Positions 18,261 through 26,373 of a stretch of 64,000 nt of DNA are shown here, piece by piece. The notes under the pieces were generated by a model. It was not told the origin of the DNA, did not search any database, and saw only the letters and a list, made by a program, of their open reading frames with translations. This DNA is from Selenomonadaceae bacterium (GTDB lineage: Bacteria; Bacillota; Negativicutes; Selenomonadales; Selenomonadaceae): positions 32,492 through 96,491 of the forward strand of contig JAFUTY010000051.1 of the NCBI GenBank assembly GCA_017484005.1. Reading direction: 5' to 3'. The stretch's first letter is position 1. Each line of letters opens with the position of its first letter. A program made the position numbers and the translations under genes.

Positions 18261-19040
18261 ATGAAAAATTTTGCTAAATTGCTCGTGATTTTCTCGATTT
18301 TCATCCTCTTCATCGGCTGCAAAGATGAGCCTGAAACTAAAGTCGAGCCGCTCAGAGTTGGCTCAGCTCTTGAATTTGCTCCATTCGATTTTCAAACGCC
18401 GGACGACAGAAATTATCAAGGATTCGATATCGATTTGATTCGCGCGATTGGTAAAAAGATGGGGCGAGAAGTCAAAATCAGTAATCTCGGCTTTGAATCG
18501 GGATTCGATGGATTGATTGCCGTGCTGCAGACTAAAAACATCGATCTTTTCATCGCGGGAATGACAATCACTGATGAACGCCGTCAAAAAGTTCTATTTT
18601 CAGATCCATATTTCAAATCGGGACTTGCAATTGCGATTCGAGCAAATGATTCAACCGTCAATTCATTTCAAGATTTAGCGGGAAAAAGAATCGCCGTTTT
18701 GATTGATACAACTGGAAATCTCGAGGCTCAAAAAATTCCGAACGTCACGATTAAAGAATTTGGAACGCCGACGGAATGTTTCGAGGAGCTTGCAAAAAAT
18801 CAAGTCGATGCAGTTATCAATGATCGTCCAGTCACCGATTACATGATTCATCGCGGCGAAATTTCGAATGTGAAAGTTCTGCCGGAATTGTTGACTGAAG
18901 AAGAATATGGAATCGCGATTGAAAAGGATAGTGTCGAATTGATGCTGCAAGTCAATCTCGCACTGCAGCAGATTCGTGACAGCGGCGAATATGATCGAAT
19001 TTATGAAAAATGGTTCGGAGCAAAACATTCGGAGAGTTGA
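18261..19040 (+). CDS. Amino-acid ABC transporter binding lipoprotein, copy 6 of 8
   Basis: A 259-residue family 3 solute-binding lipoprotein with lipobox F-I-G-C. It has a short insertion, G-F-E-S-G-F-D, after the first beta-alpha unit. Copy 8 has the same insertion, and both share R-P-V-T-D-Y-M-I and R-G-E-I-S-N-V-K-V-L-P-E-L-L, so copies 6 and 8 form a subgroup. Start ATG at 18261. Confidence 0.9.
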   Translation: MKNFAKLLVIFSIFILFIGCKDEPETKVEPLRVGSALEFAPFDFQTPDDRNYQGFDIDLIRAIGKKMGREVKISNLGFESGFDGLIAVLQTKNIDLFIAGMTITDERRQKVLFSDPYFKSGLAIAIRANDSTVNSFQDLAGKRIAVLIDTTGNLEAQKIPNVTIKEFGTPTECFEELAKNQVDAVINDRPVTDYMIHRGEISNVKVLPELLTEEEYGIAIEKDSVELMLQVNLALQQIRDSGEYDRIYEKWFGAKHSES

Positions 19041-19043
19041 ATC

Positions 19044-19817
19044 ATGAAAATTTTTACTAAATTACTCGCAATTCTCTCGATCTGTATATTTTTCACTGGC
19101 TGCGGCGATGAATCGAAATCTGAATCGGAAGTCAAAGTCGAACCGCTCAAAGTTGGCGCATCGATAGCATTTCCGCCGTTTGGATTCAAAGATGATTCGA
19201 GCCGCGATTATCAAGGATTCGATATCGATTTGATTCGCGCAATTGGTCGAGAGCTCGGTCGTCCAGTTCAATTGAGCAGTATCAGTTTCGACGGATTAGT
19301 TCCGACAATTCAATCTAAAAACATCGATCTTGCGATTTCTGGAATTACAATCACTGACGAACGGAAGAAATCGCTGTTGTTTTCAGATCCATATTTTGAA
19401 TCGGGACTTCAAATCGTCGTGAGAGATGACAACACTTCGATAAATTCGCTCGAGGATCTCAAAGGCAAACGAATCGCAGTTCAAATCGGGACAACTTCAG
19501 ACGCTCAAGCCCAGCAGATCGAAGATGCAATTCTCACGAAGCTTGATACTCCCGTGGAATGTTTCGAGGAGCTTGCAAAAAATCAAGTCGATGCAGTTAT
19601 CAATGATCGTCCGTCAAATGCATTCATGCTCGCTCGAGGACAAATCGCAAATGTTCGAATGATTCAAGAGCTTTTGACTTATGAGGAATATGGAATCGCG
19701 GCGATGCCAGATCGGGCGGAATTGATTCAGCAGATCAATGACGCGCTGAAAAAAGTTCGTGACAGTGGAGAATATTATCGGATTTATGCAAAATGGTTCG
19801 GTGAGCAGAAGGATTAA
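19044..19817 (+). CDS. Amino-acid ABC transporter binding lipoprotein, copy 7 of 8
   Basis: A 257-residue family 3 solute-binding lipoprotein with lipobox F-T-G-C. It pairs with copy 4 (G-Q-I-A-N-V block, P-P-F start). However, the stretch C-F-E-E-L-A-K-N-Q-V-D-A-V-I-N-D-R-P is identical in sequence to copy 6, which suggests gene conversion between neighbours. It starts 3 bases after copy 6 stops. Confidence 0.9.
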   Translation: MKIFTKLLAILSICIFFTGCGDESKSESEVKVEPLKVGASIAFPPFGFKDDSSRDYQGFDIDLIRAIGRELGRPVQLSSISFDGLVPTIQSKNIDLAISGITITDERKKSLLFSDPYFESGLQIVVRDDNTSINSLEDLKGKRIAVQIGTTSDAQAQQIEDAILTKLDTPVECFEELAKNQVDAVINDRPSNAFMLARGQIANVRMIQELLTYEEYGIAAMPDRAELIQQINDALKKVRDSGEYYRIYAKWFGEQKD

Positions 19818-19822
19818 TAAAG

Positions 19823-20593
19823 ATGAAATTCATAAAATTACTCGCAATGCTTTCGATCTTCCTAATTTTCACCGGATGCAGTTCTGAAGAAAAATCTTCC
19901 CAGCCGCCTTTGAGAATCGGTTCAGCCATGGAATTTGCGCCGTTTGATTTTCAAGAGGAGGGCAGCAATCAATATCAAGGATTCGATATCGATTTGATTC
20001 GCGCGGTCGGTCGAGAGCTCAATCGCGAAGTTCAAATCAGCGATATTGGATTTGAATCTGGCTTTGATAAACTGATTCTCACGCTTGATTCGAATAACAT
20101 CGATGCTATCATTGCAGGAATGACAATCACGGAGGAGCGGAAGGATAAAGTTCTATTTTCAGATCCATACTATCGCTCGGGATTGACAATTGCAGTTCGC
20201 GAGGATGAAACAGGAATCAATAAATTCGCGGATCTCGCTGGGAAAAGAGTCGCAGTGTTGATTGAAACAACTGGCGGAGCTGAAGTTCAAAGACTTCCAA
20301 ACGTCACGATTCAAGAATTCGAATATTCGCCTGGATGTTTCGAGGCACTGGCAAATGGTGAAGTCGATGCAGTTGTTCAAGATCGTCCAGTCACCGATTA
20401 TATGATTGCCCGCGGCGAGATTTCGAATGTGAAAGTTCTCCCAGAACTTTTGACTCAGGAAGATTATGGAATTGCAGTCAGAAAAGATGACGTCGAACTG
20501 CAGCAGCAGATTAATGACGCGCTGAAAAAAATTCGCGAGAGCGGGGAATACGATCGCATCTTTGACAGGTGGTTCAGAAAACCCAAGCAATAA
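19823..20593 (+). CDS. Amino-acid ABC transporter binding lipoprotein, copy 8 of 8
   Basis: A 256-residue family 3 solute-binding lipoprotein with lipobox F-T-G-C and the G-F-E-S-G-F-D insertion shared with copy 6. The N-D-R-P motif of the other copies is Q-D-R-P here. It is the last binding-protein gene before the internal terminator at 20603 and lacks the Gln-rich tail of copies 1 and 2. Confidence 0.9.
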   Translation: MKFIKLLAMLSIFLIFTGCSSEEKSSQPPLRIGSAMEFAPFDFQEEGSNQYQGFDIDLIRAVGRELNREVQISDIGFESGFDKLILTLDSNNIDAIIAGMTITEERKDKVLFSDPYYRSGLTIAVREDETGINKFADLAGKRVAVLIETTGGAEVQRLPNVTIQEFEYSPGCFEALANGEVDAVVQDRPVTDYMIARGEISNVKVLPELLTQEDYGIAVRKDDVELQQQINDALKKIRESGEYDRIFDRWFRKPKQ

Positions 20594-20602
20594 TCTTTTT
20601 AG

Positions 20603-20638
20603 AAAGTGAGTGGGCAAATCGTTCCGCTCACTTTTTTT
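20603..20638 (+). terminator. Internal terminator between binding-protein array and permease
   Basis: AAAGTGAG with CTCACTTT, extended by G-U and G-C pairs to an 11-bp stem, and a T7 tail. It stands 10 bases after the last binding-protein gene and 19 bases before the permease start. Partial termination here would yield more binding proteins than membrane components. Confidence 0.8.
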
Positions 20639-20656
20639 CGTTCGGAGGTGCAAATT

Positions 20657-21319
20657 TTGACTTTCAATCTCGATTTGATTCTGAATTCATTCCCCCTGCT
20701 GTTAATCGGCGCGGGAGTCACAGTTCAAATCACACTTCTATCAGTTCTCGTCGGCGTCGTGATTGGATTATTCGTCGGCATAATGAGAATTTCGAGTTTC
20801 AAACTTCTTCGATTTCTCGGGGCGGTGTATGTTGATTTTTTCAGAGGCACACCGCTCCTCGTTCAAATCTTTTTGATCTATTTCGCAATTCCGGCGATAA
20901 CAGGGCAGCGAATGGATCCATTTGTCGCGGCGATTTCAGCCTGCGGAATCAATTCCGGTGCATATGTCGCGGAAATTTTTCGAGCCGGAATTCAATCAAT
21001 CGATAAAGGACAAATGGAAGCTGGTCGATCTCTCGGCATGACATGGATTCAAACTATGCGATTCATCATTGTCCCTCAAGCATTCAAACGAGTCATTCCA
21101 CCGCTCGGCAATGAATTCATCGCGCTGTTGAAAGATTCATCGCTCGTTTCGGTCATTGGATTCGAAGAATTGACTCGCCGCGGACAATTGATCATCGCAA
21201 AAACTTATGGATCGCTCGAAATTTGGTTAAGCGTTGCAATTATCTATTTGATAATGACTTTGACGATTTCGAGATTCGTTGCATTCCTCGAGAAAAAATT
21301 CAACACGGAGCGCAAATGA
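20657..21319 (+). CDS. Polar amino-acid ABC transporter permease
   Basis: A 220-residue HisM/GlnP-type permease with about five membrane helices. The conserved E-A-G-R-S-L-G-M-T-W-x-Q-T-M-R loop, the contact site for the ATPase, is present, as are F-R-G-T-P-L-L-V-Q-I and L-K-D-S-S-L-V-S-V-I. The TTG at 20657 follows CGGAGGTG; the frame is open 17 codons upstream, but that part overlaps the terminator. Only one permease gene is seen, so the channel is probably a homodimer served by several binding proteins. Confidence 0.93.
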   Translation: MTFNLDLILNSFPLLLIGAGVTVQITLLSVLVGVVIGLFVGIMRISSFKLLRFLGAVYVDFFRGTPLLVQIFLIYFAIPAITGQRMDPFVAAISACGINSGAYVAEIFRAGIQSIDKGQMEAGRSLGMTWIQTMRFIIVPQAFKRVIPPLGNEFIALLKDSSLVSVIGFEELTRRGQLIIAKTYGSLEIWLSVAIIYLIMTLTISRFVAFLEKKFNTERK

Positions 21320-21358
21320 ATCTCAAAAATTTTTCAATATAGATCGGAGATGAATTGA

Positions 21359-22084
21359 ATGAGTATCATCGAAATTCGCGGACTTCAAAAATCATTCGGC
21401 GATTTGCAAGTCATTCGCGGAATCGATCTCAACATCGAAGAAAAAGAAGTCGTTGTAATCATTGGACCATCGGGCTCTGGAAAATCGACACTCCTTCGAT
21501 GCATGAATTATCTTGAACAGCCGACGGGAGGATCGATTGTTGTCGATGGAATTCCACTCGATGGCGAGGCGAATATCAATAAAGTTCGCGAAGAAGTCGG
21601 AATGGTTTTTCAGCGATTCAATCTGTTTCCACATATGACGGTGCTCGATAATATAACTCTCGCACCGATGAAAGTTCGCGGGATTGATAAAACTCAAGCG
21701 GAACATACAGCGATTGATCTTTTAACTCGCGTGGGATTGGCAGATAAAGCTCAATCATATCCAGATCAATTGTCTGGAGGACAGCAGCAGCGAGTCGCAA
21801 TTGCTCGAGCTTTAGCGATGCAGCCCAAAGTCATGCTCTTCGATGAACCGACGTCAGCTCTCGATCCAGAAATGGTTGGCGAGGTTTTGGATGTTATGAA
21901 ACGGCTTGCGGAATCTGGAATGACAATGGTGATTGTGACTCACGAGATGGGATTTGCTCGCGAGGTTGGAGATCGATTGTTATTCGTCGATGGCGGATAT
22001 ATAGTTGAACAAGGCGCACCGAAGGAAGTCTTTGAGAATCCCAAGGAAGAGCGCACCAGATCTTTCCTGTCCAAAGTGTTATAA
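21359..22084 (+). CDS. Polar amino-acid ABC transporter ATP-binding protein
   Basis: A 241-residue ATPase of the GlnQ/HisP type. Walker A is G-P-S-G-S-G-K-S-T, the Q-loop is [10 protein letters not shown], the signature is [15 protein letters not shown], and Walker B is [12 protein letters not shown]. The H-loop histidine is in [10 protein letters not shown]. All catalytic residues are intact. ATG at 21359 after a CGGAGA site, 39 bases after the permease. It closes the uptake operon. Confidence 0.96.
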   Translation: MSIIEIRGLQKSFGDLQVIRGIDLNIEEKEVVVIIGPSGSGKSTLLRCMNYLEQPTGGSIVVDGIPLDGEANINKVREEVGMVFQRFNLFPHMTVLDNITLAPMKVRGIDKTQAEHTAIDLLTRVGLADKAQSYPDQLSGGQQQRVAIARALAMQPKVMLFDEPTSALDPEMVGEVLDVMKRLAESGMTMVIVTHEMGFAREVGDRLLFVDGGYIVEQGAPKEVFENPKEERTRSFLSKVL

Positions 22085-22099
22085 GGCTGAATTTATGCA

Positions 22100-22152
22100 G
22101 AAAAAGATCCCTCGACAGATCGCTTTTGATCTATCGAGGGATCTTTTTTTTT
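22100..22152 (+). terminator. Rho-independent terminator after the uptake operon
   Basis: A long hairpin, GATCCCTCGACAGATC paired with GATCTATCGAGGGATC, flanked by A5 and T8. Confidence 0.92.
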
Positions 22153-22285
22153 CGGAATTTTAAAAGTCAAACATATCGATTTTTGAGCAATTTTTCAGAA
22201 TAAAAACATTGCAGATTCATGACTGCATTATCTAACTAGACTATGATCTTATCGGTTGATCAAATTGAATTTAGGAGTTGATCAA

Positions 22286-22690
22286 ATGAAAGATGCAGTG
22301 TTAGCTCCAATCGCAATTCCAATCGGGCTCGTGATTTATGTAATTTCATTCGCGCTTGCATCAATATTTTTGTACTGGTTTTTCGATAGACCACAAGACT
22401 GGTCATATGTGATTCCGATACTCACATCGTTTACTTCGTTGATAATTGCGTGCGAAACCATTAGAGGTAAATTCGGCAATATTTCGGCAACAATCACTGC
22501 ATGGATTGTCGCGGGATTTTGGATTTTCATGGTTGCCGCAGATATCTTTGGATTTATGAACGATATCGCCGGCGTGATTCAAGGAACTTATCAGGAAGAA
22601 GATCCTGGATTCGTCGATATTGTCAACGCGTTATTGAACACAAAGATATATGCTGTGACATCTGCATTATTGGCGTTTGGCGATAAGTAG
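22286..22690 (+). CDS. Small integral membrane protein
   Basis: A 134-residue protein I do not recognise, with three to four hydrophobic helices (near residues 6-30, 38-58, 70-90 and 115-130). The ATG at 22286 follows TTAGGAG. A frame open from a TTG at 22256 has no ribosome site. It is the first of six closely spaced genes, which have no recognisable enzyme among them. Confidence 0.65.
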   Translation: MKDAVLAPIAIPIGLVIYVISFALASIFLYWFFDRPQDWSYVIPILTSFTSLIIACETIRGKFGNISATITAWIVAGFWIFMVAADIFGFMNDIAGVIQGTYQEEDPGFVDIVNALLNTKIYAVTSALLAFGDK

Positions 22691-22703
22691 GAGGCGAAAA
22701 TCG

Positions 22704-23159
22704 ATGGCTGATGAAACGATACAATCGATGTTTTTGTCAAGCGAGCGACGACTCAATCGACTCAAATATTTCAAAAGAACTCTCGTGATTGGAGTAGTGG
22801 CTATCCTCCTCAACGTTTTATTTTCAAATGAAGATGGTAGCGATAATGCATTTACACTTCTGTTAAGCATTTTTTTCTTAGTTCCATCGTATTTTTTGGA
22901 TGTTCAACGCCTGAAGGATCTAGACAAAGATTCAACAATTGCGATTTTGAATGTGATTCTCGGATTGGTTTTTATGGTATTCGCTCAAGATTCGCTTTCA
23001 ATTGAAATGATGAATTACGGAATCATAACTGGCGAGGCTAGAGTTTACATTTTTGTCAGCTTAATTCAAACAGCGATTTGGGTGTATCTATGTTTTGCGG
23101 AGGGGACACATGGCAGAAATAAATATGGTGAAGATCCATTGGAGGCGAATGAGTCATGA
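22704..23159 (+). CDS. DUF805-like membrane protein
   Basis: A 151-residue protein. The N-terminal R-R-L-N-R-L-K-Y-F-K, the central Q-R-L-K-D-L-D-K-D-S and the C-terminal E-G-T-H-G-R-N-K-Y-G-E-D-P-L fit the DUF805 family of small inner-membrane proteins of unknown function. Three to four membrane helices lie between. ATG at 22704 after GGAGGCG. It overlaps the next gene by 4 bases. Confidence 0.75.
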   Translation: MADETIQSMFLSSERRLNRLKYFKRTLVIGVVAILLNVLFSNEDGSDNAFTLLLSIFFLVPSYFLDVQRLKDLDKDSTIAILNVILGLVFMVFAQDSLSIEMMNYGIITGEARVYIFVSLIQTAIWVYLCFAEGTHGRNKYGEDPLEANES

Positions 23160-23515
23160 TGTGTCAAAATTGTGGCAACACACTCAAATCTGGAGATACA
23201 GTTTGCCAAATTTGTGGATCACCAGTCTCACCTCAACAAAATTCATCAACTTATCAATCCGGCGGTGATAATACTTTTTTATTGATATTTCTAACTGTAT
23301 TGTTTTTCGTTTGGAGTTTCATGTATTTGAATATCAATTGGATTAAAGAAATACGTGAAGAGCTTTATCAAAGTGCTTTCGAAGAAATTCTTACCAAATC
23401 TGGTTTGTTTGGATTTCTTTCTAAATCTGGTGCTGCAGTGGCTAAAAAATCTGGTGTAGTTTTAGCTGCGGGAGCTGCAGGAATCGGTGCAGTTGTGCTT
23501 CGAAAAAAATCTTGA
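23156..23515 (+). CDS. Zinc-ribbon membrane protein
   Basis: A 119-residue protein. Residues 3-22 form a zinc ribbon with two pairs, C-Q-N-C and C-Q-I-C. A hydrophobic helix lies near residues 40-58, then an amphipathic part rich in Gly and Ala. This layout, a short zinc ribbon then a single membrane anchor, is common in small Bacillota proteins of unknown role. Start ATG at 23156, or the next codon, inside the end of the DUF805-like gene. Confidence 0.7.
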   Translation: MMCQNCGNTLKSGDTVCQICGSPVSPQQNSSTYQSGGDNTFLLIFLTVLFFVWSFMYLNINWIKEIREELYQSAFEEILTKSGLFGFLSKSGAAVAKKSGVVLAAGAAGIGAVVLRKKS

Positions 23516-23527
23516 GGATGTTTTTAC

Positions 23528-24073
23528 ATGAAAGCAAAATTTGTCGTGATATTGCTTGCGATATCTATCATTTTGAGCGGATGCGGTTCAGATAATATTT
23601 ACGTGAGATATTATCATAATCATCCGGATGCAAACATCTGGCGAGACGATCAAATTTTGTTGATTTATGAAGGAGTTGGATCGTTGACTAGACCATTAAT
23701 GGACGAGAATGGAAATATATACGATATCCCTAAGTTTCGCCAAGCTAGTACTGATGCGGACATGGAATTCGTTGACGCTTTTTTTATGAGCATTTTGGAA
23801 GTCATTTATTTGAGGGAGGAGTTGCATGGATTTATCAACAATATTGTGACAAACAATCTGAAAATGAGTGATTTGACAATTCAAGAAACTCATCGAAAAG
23901 AGAGCGAAATATACATCTATGAAAAAACTTTTGAAAGAGCAATTCAAGAATATAACAGCCATGAAACTGGATTGAATGAAAATTTTTTCACTCCGACTTA
24001 TCTTCAACAAGTTGGCAATGAAATTTACTACACACAATTGAAAGATAAATTTCCCGATGAATATTCTCGGTGA
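23528..24073 (+). CDS. Lipoprotein of unknown function, paralogue of the product at 24424
   Basis: A 181-residue lipoprotein with lipobox L-S-G-C near residue 19. The body shares a clear pattern with the protein at 24424: Y-Y-x-x-x-P-x-x-N-I-W-R-D-D-Q, then L-I-Y-x-G-x-G, H-R-K-E-x-x-x-Y-x-Y-E-K, F-E-R-A-I and V-G-N-E-I-Y. The two proteins are therefore diverged duplicates, one anchored by lipid and the other by membrane helices. I do not recognise the family. Confidence 0.7.
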   Translation: MKAKFVVILLAISIILSGCGSDNIYVRYYHNHPDANIWRDDQILLIYEGVGSLTRPLMDENGNIYDIPKFRQASTDADMEFVDAFFMSILEVIYLREELHGFINNIVTNNLKMSDLTIQETHRKESEIYIYEKTFERAIQEYNSHETGLNENFFTPTYLQQVGNEIYYTQLKDKFPDEYSR

Positions 24074-24085
24074 GGAGGAATTTTT

Positions 24086-24427
24086 ATGGGTTTGATATCT
24101 TGCGCTGGATGTGCAATTTTGACAACGTTTATTGCGTTCAAAGTTTTCGATTATCCATTTCACAAAGAGGGCGGAAATTTTTTCGAATATACCGAAATGA
24201 CGTGGATCATGTCTATAGCTAATCTTTCATCGATATACCAAATTCGCTACGAGGAAAATATCGTGATTCTTGTAGCAATTATCCTCGGTGGTGCTCTCGG
24301 TGGACTGATGCTTTGGGTGTTTTATGGAATTGTTGGCATCTTCAATGAAAACCTGTCAAAAATGGAAAGAAAACAAATTGCAATTTTAATAATTATCGTA
24401 TTGAATGTTTTGGGGATGATTTTTTGA
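24086..24427 (+). CDS. Small integral membrane protein
   Basis: A 113-residue protein I do not recognise, with about three hydrophobic helices (near 3-22, 50-78 with a Gly-rich A-I-I-L-G-G-A-L-G-G-L stretch, and 95-112). The ATG at 24086 follows GAGGAGG. It lies between the two paralogous genes 23528 and 24424 and overlaps the latter by 4 bases. Confidence 0.65.
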   Translation: MGLISCAGCAILTTFIAFKVFDYPFHKEGGNFFEYTEMTWIMSIANLSSIYQIRYEENIVILVAIILGGALGGLMLWVFYGIVGIFNENLSKMERKQIAILIIIVLNVLGMIF

Positions 24428-25050
24428 ACGATCTTTTGAAATATGTAAAAAATTTTGCATTCTACATCGCGCTATTTTTCGGAGTTCAAATACTCACGCG
24501 AATTTTGTTGACGTGGCAATTAAATGATTATTACGTTGCGCATAAATTTATCAGCATTCTCGTCGCGGCAATTGTTATAGGGATCGTTTTCTATTTCAGA
24601 CAACCGAAGGCTAATGTTCAGATACAATATTATCGCAAATATCCCAAGCTTAATATTTGGCGCGATGATCAATTGTTTCTGATTTACAAGGGAATTGGAA
24701 AAATCGATGCTAGCGATCCTCAATCGGCTTTCAAAGAGTTGAATATTCGAGAACCTATCACTGACGCCGATAAAGAGTTTATCGAAAAATTGTTTCTATC
24801 TAAAATTCATATTTTGGAACTTCGAGCCGATTTGTGCGAAGAAATCAATGAGGCAATCAAGCTCAATAGATCGATGAATAAACTGATGGCAAAATCAGTT
24901 CATCGCAAAGAAACTGATGTCTATGTTTATGAAAAAATTTTTGAAAGAGCGATTCGAGATTTCAATCAACACAAAAATGGATTGGATCAAAATTTCTTAG
25001 ATGTGGATTATATCAAAAAAGTTGGGAATGAAATTTATCCACACGAATAA
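24424..25050 (+). CDS. Membrane-anchored paralogue of the lipoprotein at 23528
   Basis: A 208-residue protein with two hydrophobic helices at about residues 8-28 and 40-58, then a soluble domain resembling the lipoprotein at 23528 (shared N-I-W-R-D-D-Q, L-I-Y-K-G-I-G, H-R-K-E-T-D-V-Y-V-Y-E-K, F-E-R-A-I and K-V-G-N-E-I-Y). TTG at 24424 overlaps the preceding stop, so the start relies on coupling. Role unknown. Confidence 0.65.
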   Translation: MNDLLKYVKNFAFYIALFFGVQILTRILLTWQLNDYYVAHKFISILVAAIVIGIVFYFRQPKANVQIQYYRKYPKLNIWRDDQLFLIYKGIGKIDASDPQSAFKELNIREPITDADKEFIEKLFLSKIHILELRADLCEEINEAIKLNRSMNKLMAKSVHRKETDVYVYEKIFERAIRDFNQHKNGLDQNFLDVDYIKKVGNEIYPHE

Positions 25051-25092
25051 AAAAAGATCCCCGATCATTTTCAGATCGAGGATCTTTTTTAT
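25048..25092. terminator. Bidirectional terminator between convergent genes
   Basis: AAAAAAGATCC-CCGATC pairs with GATCGAGGATCTTTTTT. It serves the gene ending at 25050 and the gene ending at 25089 on the other strand. Confidence 0.88.
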
Positions 25093-26171
25093 TTCCGGAT
25101 TTCTCCAACGCTCGTTGTCCATTGAAGAATACTTGAGCCTTTGGAATTTAAAAAATCGAGATTTGAAATCACGACGCGATCGATTGAATTTTTCGTTCGA
25201 ATTCCATATTCGTCAAATGTGAAATAGGCATCGAGCGATTGAATCACAATCGGTTTGTTTGAATCCATTCCGAGAAACATCATCGCATGTCCTGGTGCAA
25301 AAATTATTGCTCCAGGTCTTGCAACTGAAATTCGAGTTGATTTTTCAGCGGGCGAGAGATTTGTGAACTGCATTCGAATCGGCAAAGCTCGCTCCTGTCG
25401 ATAATCTCGAGGCAGCTCCAATCCCATCGTTCGATAAACTGCCGCGGTGAATTCATATGAATCAAGTTGATTGTCGCCGAGACATTGAATCGCCTGCCGA
25501 ATGAAATTGTTTTCCGTGCAATCGAGATAGCCAAGATGAATTGAATCATCGTCATTGATTCGCACGGGGATTTCATTGAGCGTTTGATTCACATCGAAAA
25601 TCATTCGCGCGATGTATTTTCCAGATTTTGCGTCGAATGACTGAATTGGAATTTTTGATCCCATTCGAAATTCGATTTGGAAAGAGCTTCCGATGTTGAC
25701 GATTTTTTTATTGGAAGTCACGACGAGAAATTTTTCCGGCTCGAGAAATTTCAGCCAGGTCTCGCGATTTGTGAATGAAACCGCTCGAGCATTAATCCAT
25801 CCCGCAAGATCCTTCGTCTCGATTCTATAAAAAGTTCCCTCGGGATTTTTTTCCAAAACTACAATCGGTTCGAGAGGATCTAGCGTTTTGAATTCGAGAT
25901 CTGGATTCGGCTCGGATCTCAATTCTGCAGATTCAGACGTCACGGCGAATTGAACATTTTCATCGTCGTAAGATTTGAGCGCGTTGAATTGAAATCGAGA
26001 ATTGATTTGTGAAATTTCTTCTTGAGTTAAAAGAATCTGCTCGCCATCTGAATTTTTAGAGATCCAAAATTCCGTGCGCGATCGATCGTCATGAATTTCG
26101 ACTGGATCAAATGCAAATGATCGAGCTGTCAATAAAATCAATGCGGCGATCGTCAAAAAAATTTTTTTCAT
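25089..26171 (-). CDS. Secreted SH3b1 / NlpC-P60-like protein lacking the catalytic cysteine
   Basis: A 360-residue exported protein with signal peptide ending near S-F-A-F. The middle resembles the SH3b1 domain (near residues 95-150, with A-G-W-I-N-A-R) and a second SH3-like part. The end aligns with NlpC/P60 cell-wall peptidases: L-D-S-Y-E-F-T-A-A-V-Y-R-T-M-G followed by L-P-R-D-Y-R-Q and, later, P-G-H-A-M-M-F-L-G-M with the expected His. The usual D-C-S-G-F is D-S-Y-E-F here, so the nucleophilic Cys is gone. Probably a non-catalytic wall binder or an altered enzyme. It overlaps the YjfB-like gene by 4 bases. Confidence 0.75.
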   Translation of the reverse strand: MKKIFLTIAALILLTARSFAFDPVEIHDDRSRTEFWISKNSDGEQILLTQEEISQINSRFQFNALKSYDDENVQFAVTSESAELRSEPNPDLEFKTLDPLEPIVVLEKNPEGTFYRIETKDLAGWINARAVSFTNRETWLKFLEPEKFLVVTSNKKIVNIGSSFQIEFRMGSKIPIQSFDAKSGKYIARMIFDVNQTLNEIPVRINDDDSIHLGYLDCTENNFIRQAIQCLGDNQLDSYEFTAAVYRTMGLELPRDYRQERALPIRMQFTNLSPAEKSTRISVARPGAIIFAPGHAMMFLGMDSNKPIVIQSLDAYFTFDEYGIRTKNSIDRVVISNLDFLNSKGSSILQWTTSVGEIRK

Positions 26172-26359
26172 GCTTGAATATCGACGAGAGTTCCGAGATT
26201 TGGATCGACTGCATCGACTGCGATCTCCTCGAGCAGATCTGATGTGCTTGCAACTTGAGCATTCATCGCCTCTTTCAACACTGCAACTCCGAGATTCTGC
26301 TCGACTCTCTGCTGCGACATCGAAACTGACAACGCCGCGATGCTCATGTAATCATCCAT
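26168..26359 (-). CDS. YjfB-like putative motility peptide
   Basis: A 63-residue protein fitting the YjfB family (PF14070): M-D-D-Y-M-S-I-A-A-L-S-V-S-M-S-Q then V-G-V/A-A-V-L-K-x-A-M and a Leu-rich end. Members are often found with flagellar genes, though the function is unknown. ATG at 26359 follows AAAGGAGTG; an earlier ATG at 26383 has no ribosome site. It sits between typA and the NlpC-like gene. Confidence 0.8.
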   Translation of the reverse strand: MDDYMSIAALSVSMSQQRVEQNLGVAVLKEAMNAQVASTSDLLEEIAVDAVDPNLGTLVDIQA

Positions 26360-26373
26360 TGATAACACTCCTT

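Noticed and set aside
22236..22284. Sigma-28-like ACCGATAAG on the minus strand
   Set aside because: The spacing to TAAA is only 13 bases and the direction points into a terminator with no gene to drive.
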